From: Rhodopseudomonas sp.
Lineage (GTDB): Bacteria; Pseudomonadota; Alphaproteobacteria; Rhizobiales; Xanthobacteraceae
Direction: 5' to 3'
Assembly (NCBI RefSeq): GCF_013377015.1
Contig: NZ_JACABA010000004.1
Coordinates: 138,336 to 202,335 of the forward strand
Length of the DNA stretch: 64,000 bases
Positions 37,294-44,956 of this stretch are shown here, in pieces; within the stretch, counting starts at the first letter, position 1; every line of letters begins with the position of its first letter. The notes below the pieces were generated by a model. The model ran no database searches. It worked only from the letters and a program-made list of their open reading frames with translations, and was not told the DNA's origin. A program made the position numbers and the translations under genes.

Positions 37294-38073
37294 ATGGACG
37301 CGCTCGCCGAGCAGTACGCCATCCGCGTCGCGGACCTCGTGGTCGGTTTCGGCCAGCAGACCGTGATCGATCATCTGTCGCTGGACGTTCGCCGCGGCGA
37401 AATCCTCGGCCTGGTCGGCGCCTCCGGCGGCGGCAAGTCGGTGCTGATGCGGACGATTATCGGCCTGATTCCCAAGCAAAGCGGCCGCATCGACGTGATG
37501 GGCCGCAGCGTCGACGGCGGGCTGGACAGCACGACCCGCGCGGCGGCCGCGATGTGGGGAATCCTGTTCCAGCAGGGCGCGCTGTTTTCCTCGCTGACGG
37601 CGCGCCAGAACGTGCAGTTTCCGTTGCGGGAGATGCTCGCGCTGTCGGAAACGCTGCTCGATGAGATCGCCACCGCCAAGCTGGAGATGGTCGGGATCGC
37701 GCCGGACGATTGGGATAAGTTTCCGGCGCAATTGTCTGGCGGCATGACCAAGCGGGTGGCGCTGGCGCGGGCGCTGGCGCTGGATCCCGCGATCGTGTTT
37801 CTCGACGAGCCGACGTCGGGGCTCGACCCGATCGCCGCCGGCGATTTCGACGAGTTGATCAAGACGCTGCAAATGACGCTGGGGCTGACGGTCTTCATGG
37901 TGACGCACGATCTGGCGAGCCTCAATACCGTCTGCGACCGCGTCGCCGTACTGGCCGACGGCAAGATCGTCGCGATCGGCCCGATGCGCGAACTGCTGCA
38001 ATCCGAGCATCCCTGGGTGCGAGCCTATTTCCACGGCAAGCGCTCCCAGATGCTGCAACCAAAGGCGAGTTGA
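37294..38073 (+). CDS. MlaF-type ABC transporter ATPase
   Basis: A 259-residue ATPase: Walker A GASGGGKS at 42-49, signature LSGGM at 147-151, Walker B AIVFLDE at 166-172, switch histidine in VTHDL. The methionine after LSGG (LSGGMTKRVALARA) is characteristic of the Mla/Ttg2 group. It starts two bases after the permease stop and ends three bases before the MCE gene, so the three genes form one operon. It should power lipid movement through the permease. Confidence 0.9.
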   Translation: MDALAEQYAIRVADLVVGFGQQTVIDHLSLDVRRGEILGLVGASGGGKSVLMRTIIGLIPKQSGRIDVMGRSVDGGLDSTTRAAAAMWGILFQQGALFSSLTARQNVQFPLREMLALSETLLDEIATAKLEMVGIAPDDWDKFPAQLSGGMTKRVALARALALDPAIVFLDEPTSGLDPIAAGDFDELIKTLQMTLGLTVFMVTHDLASLNTVCDRVAVLADGKIVAIGPMRELLQSEHPWVRAYFHGKRSQMLQPKAS

Positions 38074-38076
38074 GAG

Positions 38077-39255
38077 ATGGAAACCCGCGCCCCTTTCGTT
38101 ATCGTTGGTGCCTTCGTTCTGGCGGCCATCTTGGCGGTGTTCGGCTTCGTGTTCTGGCTGCACAACACCAGCGGTGTCGGCGCGCGGACGATCTATCACG
38201 TTCAGTTCAGCGGCCCGGTACCCGGGCTGCTGGTCGGCGCCGCGGTGCTGTTCAACGGGATTCGCGTCGGCGAGGTCACCGAGCTCGGGCTCGCGCCCGA
38301 CAATCCGCGCCGGGTCAATGCCACCGTCGCGGTGGCGACCAATACGCCGGTGCGGCCTGACACCAAGGTCGGGCTGGATTTCCAGGGGCTGACTGGGGTG
38401 CCGGTGATCGCGCTGGAAGGCGGCGAGGCGCTGACCGGGTCGGCGATAGCCACCACGCTGGTCGCCGAGCCCGGGGCCGGACAAAGCATGACCCAGGCGG
38501 CGCGCGATGCGCTGCGCAAGGTTGATTCGGTGCTGAGCGACAATGCCGGGCCGCTGAAGGAAACCGTCGGCAATCTGAAGACCTTCTCCGCCTGGCTGGC
38601 GGGCAATACCGGCAAGCTCGACGGCATCATTGGCGGGGTCGAGCGGATGACCGGCGCCGACAAGCCGGTCGTCGTCAAGGCAGTCTACAACCTGCGCGCT
38701 GCATCGGGCTTCGCCGCTCCAGCCAAGACGATCAAGGGCCAGCTGGTGATTCCGGACCCGACCACGGTGCTGCTGTTCGACACCCAGAAAGTGCTGCTGG
38801 CGCCGGGCCTCGACTATCCCGGCTTCGAGGGCGCGCAATGGAGCGACAGTATTCCCAAGCTGTTGCAGGCGAAGCTGATCCAGAGCTTCGAGAACTACGA
38901 CATCGCTCATGCCCCGGTGCGGTCGCTGGACGGTGTGCAATCCGACGATCAGCTGCTGATCGATATCAGAAACTTCGCGGTGGTGGGCGAGCCCGGTCCG
39001 AGTGCCGAGATCGCCTTCTCGGCCAAGATTTTGAGCAAGGACGGGCGGGTGGTCGCCGCCAAACTGTTCCGGCAGGCCCAGCCGTTCGAGAAGCCCGATC
39101 CGGTTGCTGCGGTGGCTGCCTTCAACGAGGCATTTGATAGCATTGCTAAGGAGTTAGTTCTCTGGACGGTGGCCGCCTTGACGGCGCCCGCGGGCCCCGG
39201 CGGCGATGCCAAGCCGGCTATTCCAGGCTCTTCAGGAACGACAAAAGGTCGTTGA
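38077..39255 (+). CDS. MCE/MlaD protein fused to an ABC auxiliary-lipoprotein-like domain
   Basis: 392 residues. An N-terminal helix (about 8-28) anchors the protein in the inner membrane. The MCE domain lies at about 39-115 (VQFSGPVPGLLVGAAVLFNGIRVGEV, then GLDFQGLTGVPVIAL). A linker (about 140-200) leads to a C-terminal domain (about 215-365) that looks like PqiC-type auxiliary components (PF03886): a strand with a Pro-rich start, YPGFEGAQWSDSIPKLLQAKLIQSF and a late AFDSIAKELVLW. Usually this component is a separate lipoprotein gene after mlaD. The last 38 bases overlap the convergent cytochrome c gene. Confidence 0.85.
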   Translation: METRAPFVIVGAFVLAAILAVFGFVFWLHNTSGVGARTIYHVQFSGPVPGLLVGAAVLFNGIRVGEVTELGLAPDNPRRVNATVAVATNTPVRPDTKVGLDFQGLTGVPVIALEGGEALTGSAIATTLVAEPGAGQSMTQAARDALRKVDSVLSDNAGPLKETVGNLKTFSAWLAGNTGKLDGIIGGVERMTGADKPVVVKAVYNLRAASGFAAPAKTIKGQLVIPDPTTVLLFDTQKVLLAPGLDYPGFEGAQWSDSIPKLLQAKLIQSFENYDIAHAPVRSLDGVQSDDQLLIDIRNFAVVGEPGPSAEIAFSAKILSKDGRVVAAKLFRQAQPFEKPDPVAAVAAFNEAFDSIAKELVLWTVAALTAPAGPGGDAKPAIPGSSGTTKGR

Positions 39256-39532
39256 TCTGCTTTGGTTCGAGCTCGAATGCCGGCATCTCGGCGTGCCCGG
39301 TATAGATCCCTTCCGCAAACGCCTCGGCCAGGGTTTCGATCGGATAGCGCTTGTGCAGGGTCCGGAACGGCGGGGCAAGTGCCAGCGGGCTGGCGCTGTC
39401 TCGATCGATGGAATGGCAACGGGCGCAGTTAGCCTTCGCATAGGCCCGACCGCGGCGCTCTGCGGGAGACGCGGCAATTGCCGAACTGATCATGAGCAGG
39501 GTGATCGCCAGACAGACGGGAACAAGGCGCAT
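39218..39532 (-). CDS. Small exported class I-type cytochrome c
   Basis: A 104-residue protein with a signal peptide of about 20 residues (VCLAITLLMISSAIAAS). One haem c site, C36-A-R-C39-H40, and M83 (AEMPAF) as likely sixth ligand; about 80 residues when mature. Probably a periplasmic electron carrier or a domain that donates electrons to an oxidase or reductase not in the window. The ATG at 39532 was chosen at the signal peptide; the longer frame to 39649 runs over the FixK-type box and is non-coding. It is convergent with, and overlaps, the MCE gene, and divergent from aadR across the FixK-type operator. Confidence 0.85.
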   Translation of the reverse strand: MRLVPVCLAITLLMISSAIAASPAERRGRAYAKANCARCHSIDRDSASPLALAPPFRTLHKRYPIETLAEAFAEGIYTGHAEMPAFELEPKQINDLLSFLKSLE

Positions 39533-39635
39533 TGGGCCAGCTTTGGTTGGTAAAAAGGGGAGAATCAACCCCACTTCAGCATATTGAGCACGAAGTAGCC
39601 TTGTCCACCGGCATAAATATGTGTCAAGCAAAGCA

Positions 39636-39649
39636 TTGATCTGTGTCAA
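39636..39649. promoter_or_regulatory. FixK/FNR-type operator between cytochrome c and aadR
   Basis: TTGAT-CTGT-GTCAA. As in the nuo promoter, CTTGAC follows at once (39655-39660) and forms a second perfect palindrome with GTCAAG (39645-39650, 4-nt spacer). TATTAA at 39673-39678 fits a -10 with the box centred at -41.5 for aadR (start 39764). The cytochrome c gene on the other side could also use the site. Confidence 0.75.
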
Positions 39650-39763
39650 GCTGTCTTGACGATTTGCGAAGATATTAAGCTTTCTGGCGCATCGTTCACG
39701 TCCACCGACGGCAGTACGCGGCAGGTAGGAAATGTGCTTCTAACAATCTGTAAGGAGTGATGA

Positions 39764-40480
39764 ATGCCGCACCTCGCTTTTCCGAACTCATGCGACGGCT
39801 TTCGCTGCGAAACTCATTGCTCGGTTCGCTCGCTCGCAATCTGCGGCCAACTCAACGAATCCGAGCACCAGGAATTCGAACGGCTGGCGCAACACGTCCG
39901 TTTCGGGCCGAAAGAGGCGCTCTTCTCCGAGGACGAGATGGTCGATTCGGTCTACAGTCTGACCGAGGGAATTGCCCGACTCTACAAATTGCTGCCCGAC
40001 GGCCGGCGCCAGATCATCGGCTTTGCGCTGCCGGGGGATTTTCTGGGAATGGCGCCCTCCAATCGCTATTCGTTTTCGGCCGATGCGATTGGCCCTCTGA
40101 CCGTGTGCAAGTTCTTTCGGGGGCCGTTCATGCGCTTCATCGAGAACAGGCCGCAGATGCTGATGCGGATGAACGAGTTTGCGACGCGGGAACTGGGTCT
40201 TGCCCAGGATCAGATGTTGCTGCTCGGTCGCCGTTCGGCCGAGGAAAAGGTGGCGGCGTTCCTGGTTGGCTGGCGTGAGCGACTGGCCCGGCTTGAAGGC
40301 ATGACCAAAACCGTTACCTTGCCGATGGGCCGCCAGGATATCGCCGATTTCCTTGGGCTCACGATTGAAACCGTAAGCCGCACCTTCACCAAGCTGGAGC
40401 GGGAAAAACTGATCGTCATCGTCCCCGACGGCGTTCGCGTGCTGGATTCGAAACGCTTCGACGCGCTGGCCGCGGCCTGA
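39764..40480 (+). CDS. aadR: AadR, FNR-type anaerobic regulator
   Basis: A 238-residue Crp/Fnr regulator with an N-terminal cysteine cluster (C10, C15, C19, C27) and C115 in the sensor domain, the set expected for an oxygen-labile [4Fe-4S] cluster. The helix-turn-helix (MGRQDIADFLGLTIETVSRTFTKLE) has the E-SR core that reads TTGAT half-sites. The sequence closely matches my memory of R. palustris AadR, which is needed for anaerobic growth on benzoate and 4-hydroxybenzoate; FnrN is the rhizobial counterpart. ATG at 39764 has GGAG six bases upstream. The FixK-type box in its promoter suggests control by FixK and/or itself. Confidence 0.92.
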   Translation: MPHLAFPNSCDGFRCETHCSVRSLAICGQLNESEHQEFERLAQHVRFGPKEALFSEDEMVDSVYSLTEGIARLYKLLPDGRRQIIGFALPGDFLGMAPSNRYSFSADAIGPLTVCKFFRGPFMRFIENRPQMLMRMNEFATRELGLAQDQMLLLGRRSAEEKVAAFLVGWRERLARLEGMTKTVTLPMGRQDIADFLGLTIETVSRTFTKLEREKLIVIVPDGVRVLDSKRFDALAAA

Positions 40481-40527
40481 GGCGCCTCCACGCTGGCGCA
40501 TCCGCGGGATTGAATTGAGGCCCACCG

Positions 40528-41763
40528 ATGCGCGACCAACGGCCGCTCCATGCCAGAGCTAGGCAGTATATCTACGAGATTCTCGAATCGCATGCGCAGA
40601 GCACGCGTGTCGGCCTGATCGTCAATCGCTTCATTGTTTTCCTGATCCTGTTCAGCATCGCGGTTGCCGTGCTGGAATCCGACCCGCGGCTGCGGGCCGA
40701 ATACGGCAGCCTGTTCTTCTGGCTCGAATTCTTCTGCCTCGTGATCTTCAGCGTCGAATATTACATCCGGATCTGGATCGCGCCGGAGCATCTGCCGTAT
40801 CGGCAGATGCGTCCCCTGGGGGCATGCTGGTCGTTCATGATCAGCCCGCAGGGCATTGTCGATTGCCTCGCGGTGATGCCGCTGTGGGTGGCGATGCTGG
40901 GGTTCAATGATCTGCGCGTGCTGATCATCCTGCGCATGCTCCGGGTCTTGAAATTCGCGCGCTATTCGTCCGGGATGCGCTCGCTGCTCGAGGTGCTGGC
41001 GAGTGAACGCCGCGCGCTCACCGCTTGCCTGGTGATCCTGCTGTGCGCGACGCTGTTGTCCGCGACCGCGATGCATATCGCTGAGGGCCACGTTCAGCCG
41101 GACAAATTCGGCACCATTCTGGATGCCATGTGGTGGGCATTGGTGACATTGGCGACGATCGGCTATGGCGACGTGGTGCCGGCGACCGGGATCGGTAAGC
41201 TGATCGCCTCGGTCACCATCATCGGCGGCCTGATCATGATCGCGCTTCCGGTCGGCATCGTCGCCAACGCGTTTTCCGAGGTGATCCACCGCCGCGATTT
41301 CATCGTCAACTGGAGCATGGTGGCGCGGGTCCCGCTGTTCTCGCATCTGACCGCTGCCGATATCGCCCATATCATGCAGCTGTTGCAGGCCCGGCAGATC
41401 GATTCCGGCGATATCATCTTTCGCCGCGGTGAGCCCGCCACCGCGATGTATTTCATCGCCGAGGGCGACGTCGAGATCGAACTCGGACCGGAAGAAAACG
41501 GCCGCCGGATCCGGCTTGGGGCCGGGCATTTCTTCGGCGAGATCGCCGTGTTGAAAAGGGTGGAGCGTTCGGCGACCGTGAAGGCGGTGTCACGGGCCCG
41601 GCTGCTGGTGCTCGACGCCGCCGATCTTCGGGTTCTGATCAACCGCGAGCCGAGTATCGCGGCCAAGATCAACCAGATCGTTCAGGGCCGGACCGGCCGC
41701 AGCCTCAATCTGGAGATCGCCGATCTCGAAGGACAGGATGAGGTGACCAAGGAGCCGGTGTAG
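40528..41763 (+). CDS. Cyclic-nucleotide-gated K+ channel (six-helix, MlotiK1-like)
   Basis: 411 residues with the layout of a voltage-gated-type channel: helices S1-S6 between about 30 and 250, an S4-like segment with regularly spaced arginines (RVLIILRMLRVLKFAR, 130-145), the selectivity filter TIGYGD at 210-215, then a cyclic-nucleotide-binding domain (about 265-390) with the phosphate cassette FFGEIAVLKRVERSAT (335-350), whose arginine binds the cNMP phosphate. It resembles the Mesorhizobium channel MlotiK1 but has a longer N-terminus. It follows aadR by 47 bp on the same strand and may be co-transcribed. Confidence 0.9.
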   Translation: MRDQRPLHARARQYIYEILESHAQSTRVGLIVNRFIVFLILFSIAVAVLESDPRLRAEYGSLFFWLEFFCLVIFSVEYYIRIWIAPEHLPYRQMRPLGACWSFMISPQGIVDCLAVMPLWVAMLGFNDLRVLIILRMLRVLKFARYSSGMRSLLEVLASERRALTACLVILLCATLLSATAMHIAEGHVQPDKFGTILDAMWWALVTLATIGYGDVVPATGIGKLIASVTIIGGLIMIALPVGIVANAFSEVIHRRDFIVNWSMVARVPLFSHLTAADIAHIMQLLQARQIDSGDIIFRRGEPATAMYFIAEGDVEIELGPEENGRRIRLGAGHFFGEIAVLKRVERSATVKAVSRARLLVLDAADLRVLINREPSIAAKINQIVQGRTGRSLNLEIADLEGQDEVTKEPV

Positions 41764-41814
41764 TTGCGGCCTGCCGTTACCATGCGGCGGCGTCGCGCTG
41801 GCGATGCGGCTGGT

Positions 41815-41828
41815 TTGATCTTCGTCAA
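41815..41828 (+). promoter_or_regulatory. FixK/FNR-type operator before the 47-residue peptide gene
   Basis: TTGAT-CTTC-GTCAA. CATGAT at 41852-41857 is a suitable -10, identical to the one proposed for nuo, which places the box about 42 bp before the transcript start. The peptide gene starts at 41882. Confidence 0.7.
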
Positions 41829-41881
41829 CGATTCGCGTCCGGTTTGTGCGCCATGATTTTGGTGCAAGATAGGAGGCGGCC

Positions 41882-42025
41882 ATGACCCTCGATCTACTGC
41901 TGCTCGCCGCAGCCTTGGTGTCCGTGATCGTTATTTTCGCCGGCGTGATGATTGTGGGCGATTTCCAGGATCAGCCCTGCCACCGCGAACTCGACCCGAA
42001 TCGGCGGGAGCCCCGGCTGTTCTGA
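41882..42025 (+). CDS. 47-residue single-helix membrane peptide, unknown
   Basis: A short gene, easily missed. The product has one strongly hydrophobic helix (about residues 4-27, TLDLLLLAAALVSVIVIFAG) and a polar tail with one cysteine (DQPCHRELDPNRREPRLF). The start is well defined: AGGAGG six bases before the ATG, and a FixK-type box with a -10 upstream. Topology is probably N-out or N-in with the charged tail in the cytoplasm. I do not recognise it; small helices of this kind often attach to oxidases or transporters (for example CcoQ or CydX), but no similarity to a named one is claimed. Confidence 0.72.
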   Translation: MTLDLLLLAAALVSVIVIFAGVMIVGDFQDQPCHRELDPNRREPRLF

Positions 42026-42070
42026 TCTGCAGCGCCGGTTCTCGCCGCCCTCTGCTCTTGCAGCGCTGGC

Positions 42071-42388
42071 TCACGAGGAACTGACGGTTTCCTGCGGCTC
42101 TTCGAAATGATACTTGCTTTCGCGCGGGAATTGGCTCGGCCAGGGCAGCACGGTTTGCTCAGCGATCGCTTCGATCAGCTTGCGTGCCGCGGCTGCGAAG
42201 CTCGAACCTGTCGCCAACTCGAGATCGTCGCAAAATGCCTGTGGCATCGGCTCTTGCTCGTCGAGCACCGCCAGCGCCGGGCTCCACCACCACGCGGCGG
42301 CAGGCGACCGCTGGGCCTCGTTGACGGCCCGCCATTCGGCGAACTCCTTCGCGGTGCGTTCGAACTGAAATCGTGTCGCCTGATGCAT
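42071..42388 (-). CDS. Small protein of unknown function
   Basis: 105 residues, soluble, acidic at the C-terminus. It contains FERTAKEFAEWRAVNEAQRSPAA, a run of three tryptophans (AAWWWSPAL) and no membrane helix or known motif. Start placed at ATG 42388; the longer frame to 42502 has a different composition and no ribosome site. The gene is convergent with the 47-residue peptide gene and divergent from the molybdopterin oxidoreductase. The call rests on a long clean frame and neighbour-like codon use only. Confidence 0.55.
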   Translation of the reverse strand: MHQATRFQFERTAKEFAEWRAVNEAQRSPAAAWWWSPALAVLDEQEPMPQAFCDDLELATGSSFAAAARKLIEAIAEQTVLPWPSQFPRESKYHFEEPQETVSSS

Positions 42389-42537
42389 GGAATTGCCCAA
42401 TTTGATCGATCTGACCGCCAATCTCGCGGTCGTTGAAAAACTGCCTATGGTCAGGACCGCTGTCACAACCCGCCAGAGCGTGGCGCTTGACCAGGATACC
42501 ATTCTCGGCGCCGCATCTTGATGCTAGTGCTAAACGG

Positions 42538-44649
42538 ATGAACCCGCACACGAAAATCGACATCCGGCACTCGACCTGTCCGCATGACTGCCCGTCGGCC
42601 TGCGCACTGGACGTCGAAGTCATCGACGGTGCCACGATCGGGCGGGTGCGGGGCTCGAAACTGCAAAGCTACACGGCGGGCGTGGTCTGCGCCAAGGTCG
42701 CGCGCTATGCCGAGCGGATTCATCACCCCGACCGGCTATTGTATCCGTTGCGCCGGTCCGGGCCGAAGGGCTCGGGACAATTCAGTCGGATTTCGTGGGA
42801 TGAGGCGCTGGACGAGATCGCCGCCCGGTTTGACGCCGCCGAAAGCGCGTTCGGCGCGGAAGCGGTCTGGCCGTATCACTATGCCGGAACGATGGGCCTG
42901 GTGATGCGCGGCGGCGCCAATCGGTTGGCTCATGTCAAGAAGTACTCCCGCTTCTACTCGACGATCTGCTCCAACATCGCCCATGCCGGATACGCGGCGG
43001 GAGCCGGCAAGGTCGCCGGCGTAGATCCGCGCGAAATGGCGAAGTCCGACCTGGTGGTGATCTGGGGCACCAATGCGGTCTCGACCCAGGTCAATGTGAT
43101 GACGCATGCGTCCCGCGCCCGCAAGGAGCGCGGCGCGCGGATCGCGGCGATCGACATCTACGACAACGACACCATGAAGCAGGCCGATATCAAGATCATC
43201 CTGCGTCCCGGCACCGATGGCGCCTTCGCCTGCGGCGTGATGCACGCATTGTTTCGCGACGGCTATGCCGACCGCGACTATCTGGCGCGATACACCGACT
43301 GCCCCGTCGAGCTCGAAGCCCATCTGGCGACCCGTACCCCGGAATGGGCGTCATCGATCAGCGGCGTGCCGGTCGAAGATATCGAGAATTTCGCCCGCGC
43401 CGTCGGCGAGACCAAGCGCAGCTTCTTCCGGCTCGGCTACGGCTTCACCCGTAGCCGCAATGGCGCCGCGCAGATGCACGCCGCGCTGTGCATCCCGGCC
43501 GTCACCGGCGCCTGGCAATACGAGGGCGGCGGCGCGTTCTTCAACAACGCGGCGATCTGGGAATTCGACCGGACCCTGGTCGACGGCCTCGACCGACTCG
43601 ATCCGCGCACCCGCGCGCTCGATCAGTCGAAGGTCGGACGGATCCTGACCGGCGACGCCGAGGCGTTGGTGGGCGGACCGCCGGTGCAGGCGATGCTGAT
43701 CCAGAACACCAATCCGATGAGTGTGGCGCCGGAACAGAGGCTCGTTCGCGAAGGGTTTGTGCGCGACGATCTATTTGTGGCGGTGCACGAGCAGTTCATG
43801 ACCGAGACCGCGGAGATGGCCGATATCGTGCTGCCGGCGACGATGTTCCTGGAACATGACGACCTGTATTACGGCGGCGGTCAGCAACACATCTCGGTCG
43901 GTGCCAGCTTGATCGAACCGCCCGGCGAGTGCCGCAGCAATCACCAGGTGATCCAGGCGCTGGCGCAGCGGCTCGAGGCCGTGCATCCGGGGTTCGAGAT
44001 GACGTCGCGCGAGATCATCGACGCGACGCTCCTTGCCAGCAACCGGGGCGGCATCGATCAGCTCGAAGCCGAGTTGTGGCGCGATCTGCAGCCGGAATTC
44101 CGCATGGCGCACTATCTCGACGGCTTTGCCCATGCCGACGGCAAGTTCCATTTCCGCGCCGACTGGAGCACCGTCAACGTACCGCGCAACCAGCCTATGG
44201 GGCCGTGGCGGGCGATGCCCGGACTGCCCGACCACTGGGCGGTGATCGAGGAAGCCGACGCGCAGTATCCGTTCCGGCTGGCGACCAGTCCGGCGCGGAG
44301 CTTTCTCAACAGCACTTTCAATGAGACGTCGTCATCGCAGGCGCGGGAAGGCGCTCCCACGGTGCTGCTGCATCCTGCGGATGCGGCACAACTCAGCGTT
44401 GTCGATGGCGACGCTATCGCGCTCGGCAACGAGCGCGGCGAAACCACGTTGACTGCCCGACTGAGCGATGGTTTGCGCCGTGGCGTCCTGATAGCCGAGT
44501 CGATTCATCCCAACCGCGCGCATGCGGGCGGTTGGGGAATCAATGTGTTGACCGGCGCAGACCCCGTCGCGCCGCATGGCGGCGCGGCGTTTCATGACAA
44601 CAGGGTCTGGGCGAGGAAGGCAGATTCGCCGATCGCGAAACCCGACTAA
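42538..44649 (+). CDS. Molybdopterin oxidoreductase with N-terminal [4Fe-4S] domain
   Basis: 703 residues, cytoplasmic (no twin-arginine signal). Ligands C14, C18, C22 and C51 hold one [4Fe-4S] cluster. The bis-MGD-binding domains follow (VVIWGTNAVSTQ, LIQNTNPMSVAPEQ, and a C-terminal dinucleotide-binding barrel near 580-700). Near the expected Mo ligand the sequence is STICSNIAHAGY; C144 is the best candidate, S145 the alternative. The substrate cannot be read: family members reduce or oxidise formate, polysulfide, thiosulfate, S- or N-oxides. No electron-transfer or membrane subunit gene is adjacent. ATG at 42538 begins at the cluster domain; 35 upstream codons are rejected. Confidence 0.85.
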   Translation: MNPHTKIDIRHSTCPHDCPSACALDVEVIDGATIGRVRGSKLQSYTAGVVCAKVARYAERIHHPDRLLYPLRRSGPKGSGQFSRISWDEALDEIAARFDAAESAFGAEAVWPYHYAGTMGLVMRGGANRLAHVKKYSRFYSTICSNIAHAGYAAGAGKVAGVDPREMAKSDLVVIWGTNAVSTQVNVMTHASRARKERGARIAAIDIYDNDTMKQADIKIILRPGTDGAFACGVMHALFRDGYADRDYLARYTDCPVELEAHLATRTPEWASSISGVPVEDIENFARAVGETKRSFFRLGYGFTRSRNGAAQMHAALCIPAVTGAWQYEGGGAFFNNAAIWEFDRTLVDGLDRLDPRTRALDQSKVGRILTGDAEALVGGPPVQAMLIQNTNPMSVAPEQRLVREGFVRDDLFVAVHEQFMTETAEMADIVLPATMFLEHDDLYYGGGQQHISVGASLIEPPGECRSNHQVIQALAQRLEAVHPGFEMTSREIIDATLLASNRGGIDQLEAELWRDLQPEFRMAHYLDGFAHADGKFHFRADWSTVNVPRNQPMGPWRAMPGLPDHWAVIEEADAQYPFRLATSPARSFLNSTFNETSSSQAREGAPTVLLHPADAAQLSVVDGDAIALGNERGETTLTARLSDGLRRGVLIAESIHPNRAHAGGWGINVLTGADPVAPHGGAAFHDNRVWARKADSPIAKPD

Positions 44650-44722
44650 TCAGGCCGAATACCGGAACGGATATCGGCTGACGGCAGTCGTTTCGCTTCA
44701 AACGGCGAACCCTGCCCGGTGC

Positions 44723-44956
44723 TCAACGCTGATGGCCGAGCCCGATACCAAGCTTAAGGGCTTTCTGACGCAGCGATCCGACGGTCCGCTTGGTCAGCTT
44801 CGCGATCTTGATCACAGGGGTCTTCGCCTTGGAGTGAGCGCGAAGCTCCTTGACGTCGTCTTTGGTATATTCCCGGCGAGTAATCTTCGGCTTGGTCTTC
44901 GCCTTGGATTTTGCCGCGGTCTTCGTTGCAGTCTTCGCTTTGGTTTTCTTGGCCAC
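44723..44956 (-). CDS. Small lysine-rich protein with C-terminal helix-turn-helix-like segment
   Basis: 77 residues. The first 27 are almost only Lys, Ala and Thr (MAKKTKAKTATKTAAKSKAK, and on), as in histone-H1-like bacterial proteins. The rest (YTKDDVKELRAHSKAKTPVIKIAKLTKRTVGSLRQKALKLG) resembles a small helix-turn-helix, with an alternation of helices and the T-x-x-x-V-x-x-K-A pattern. Starts at GTG with AAAGGAG eight bases upstream, a convincing site. Likely binds nucleic acid non-specifically; that is inference from charge. Proteins of this form occur in other Bradyrhizobium-group genomes as I recall. Confidence 0.72.
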   Translation of the reverse strand: MAKKTKAKTATKTAAKSKAKTKPKITRREYTKDDVKELRAHSKAKTPVIKIAKLTKRTVGSLRQKALKLGIGLGHQR

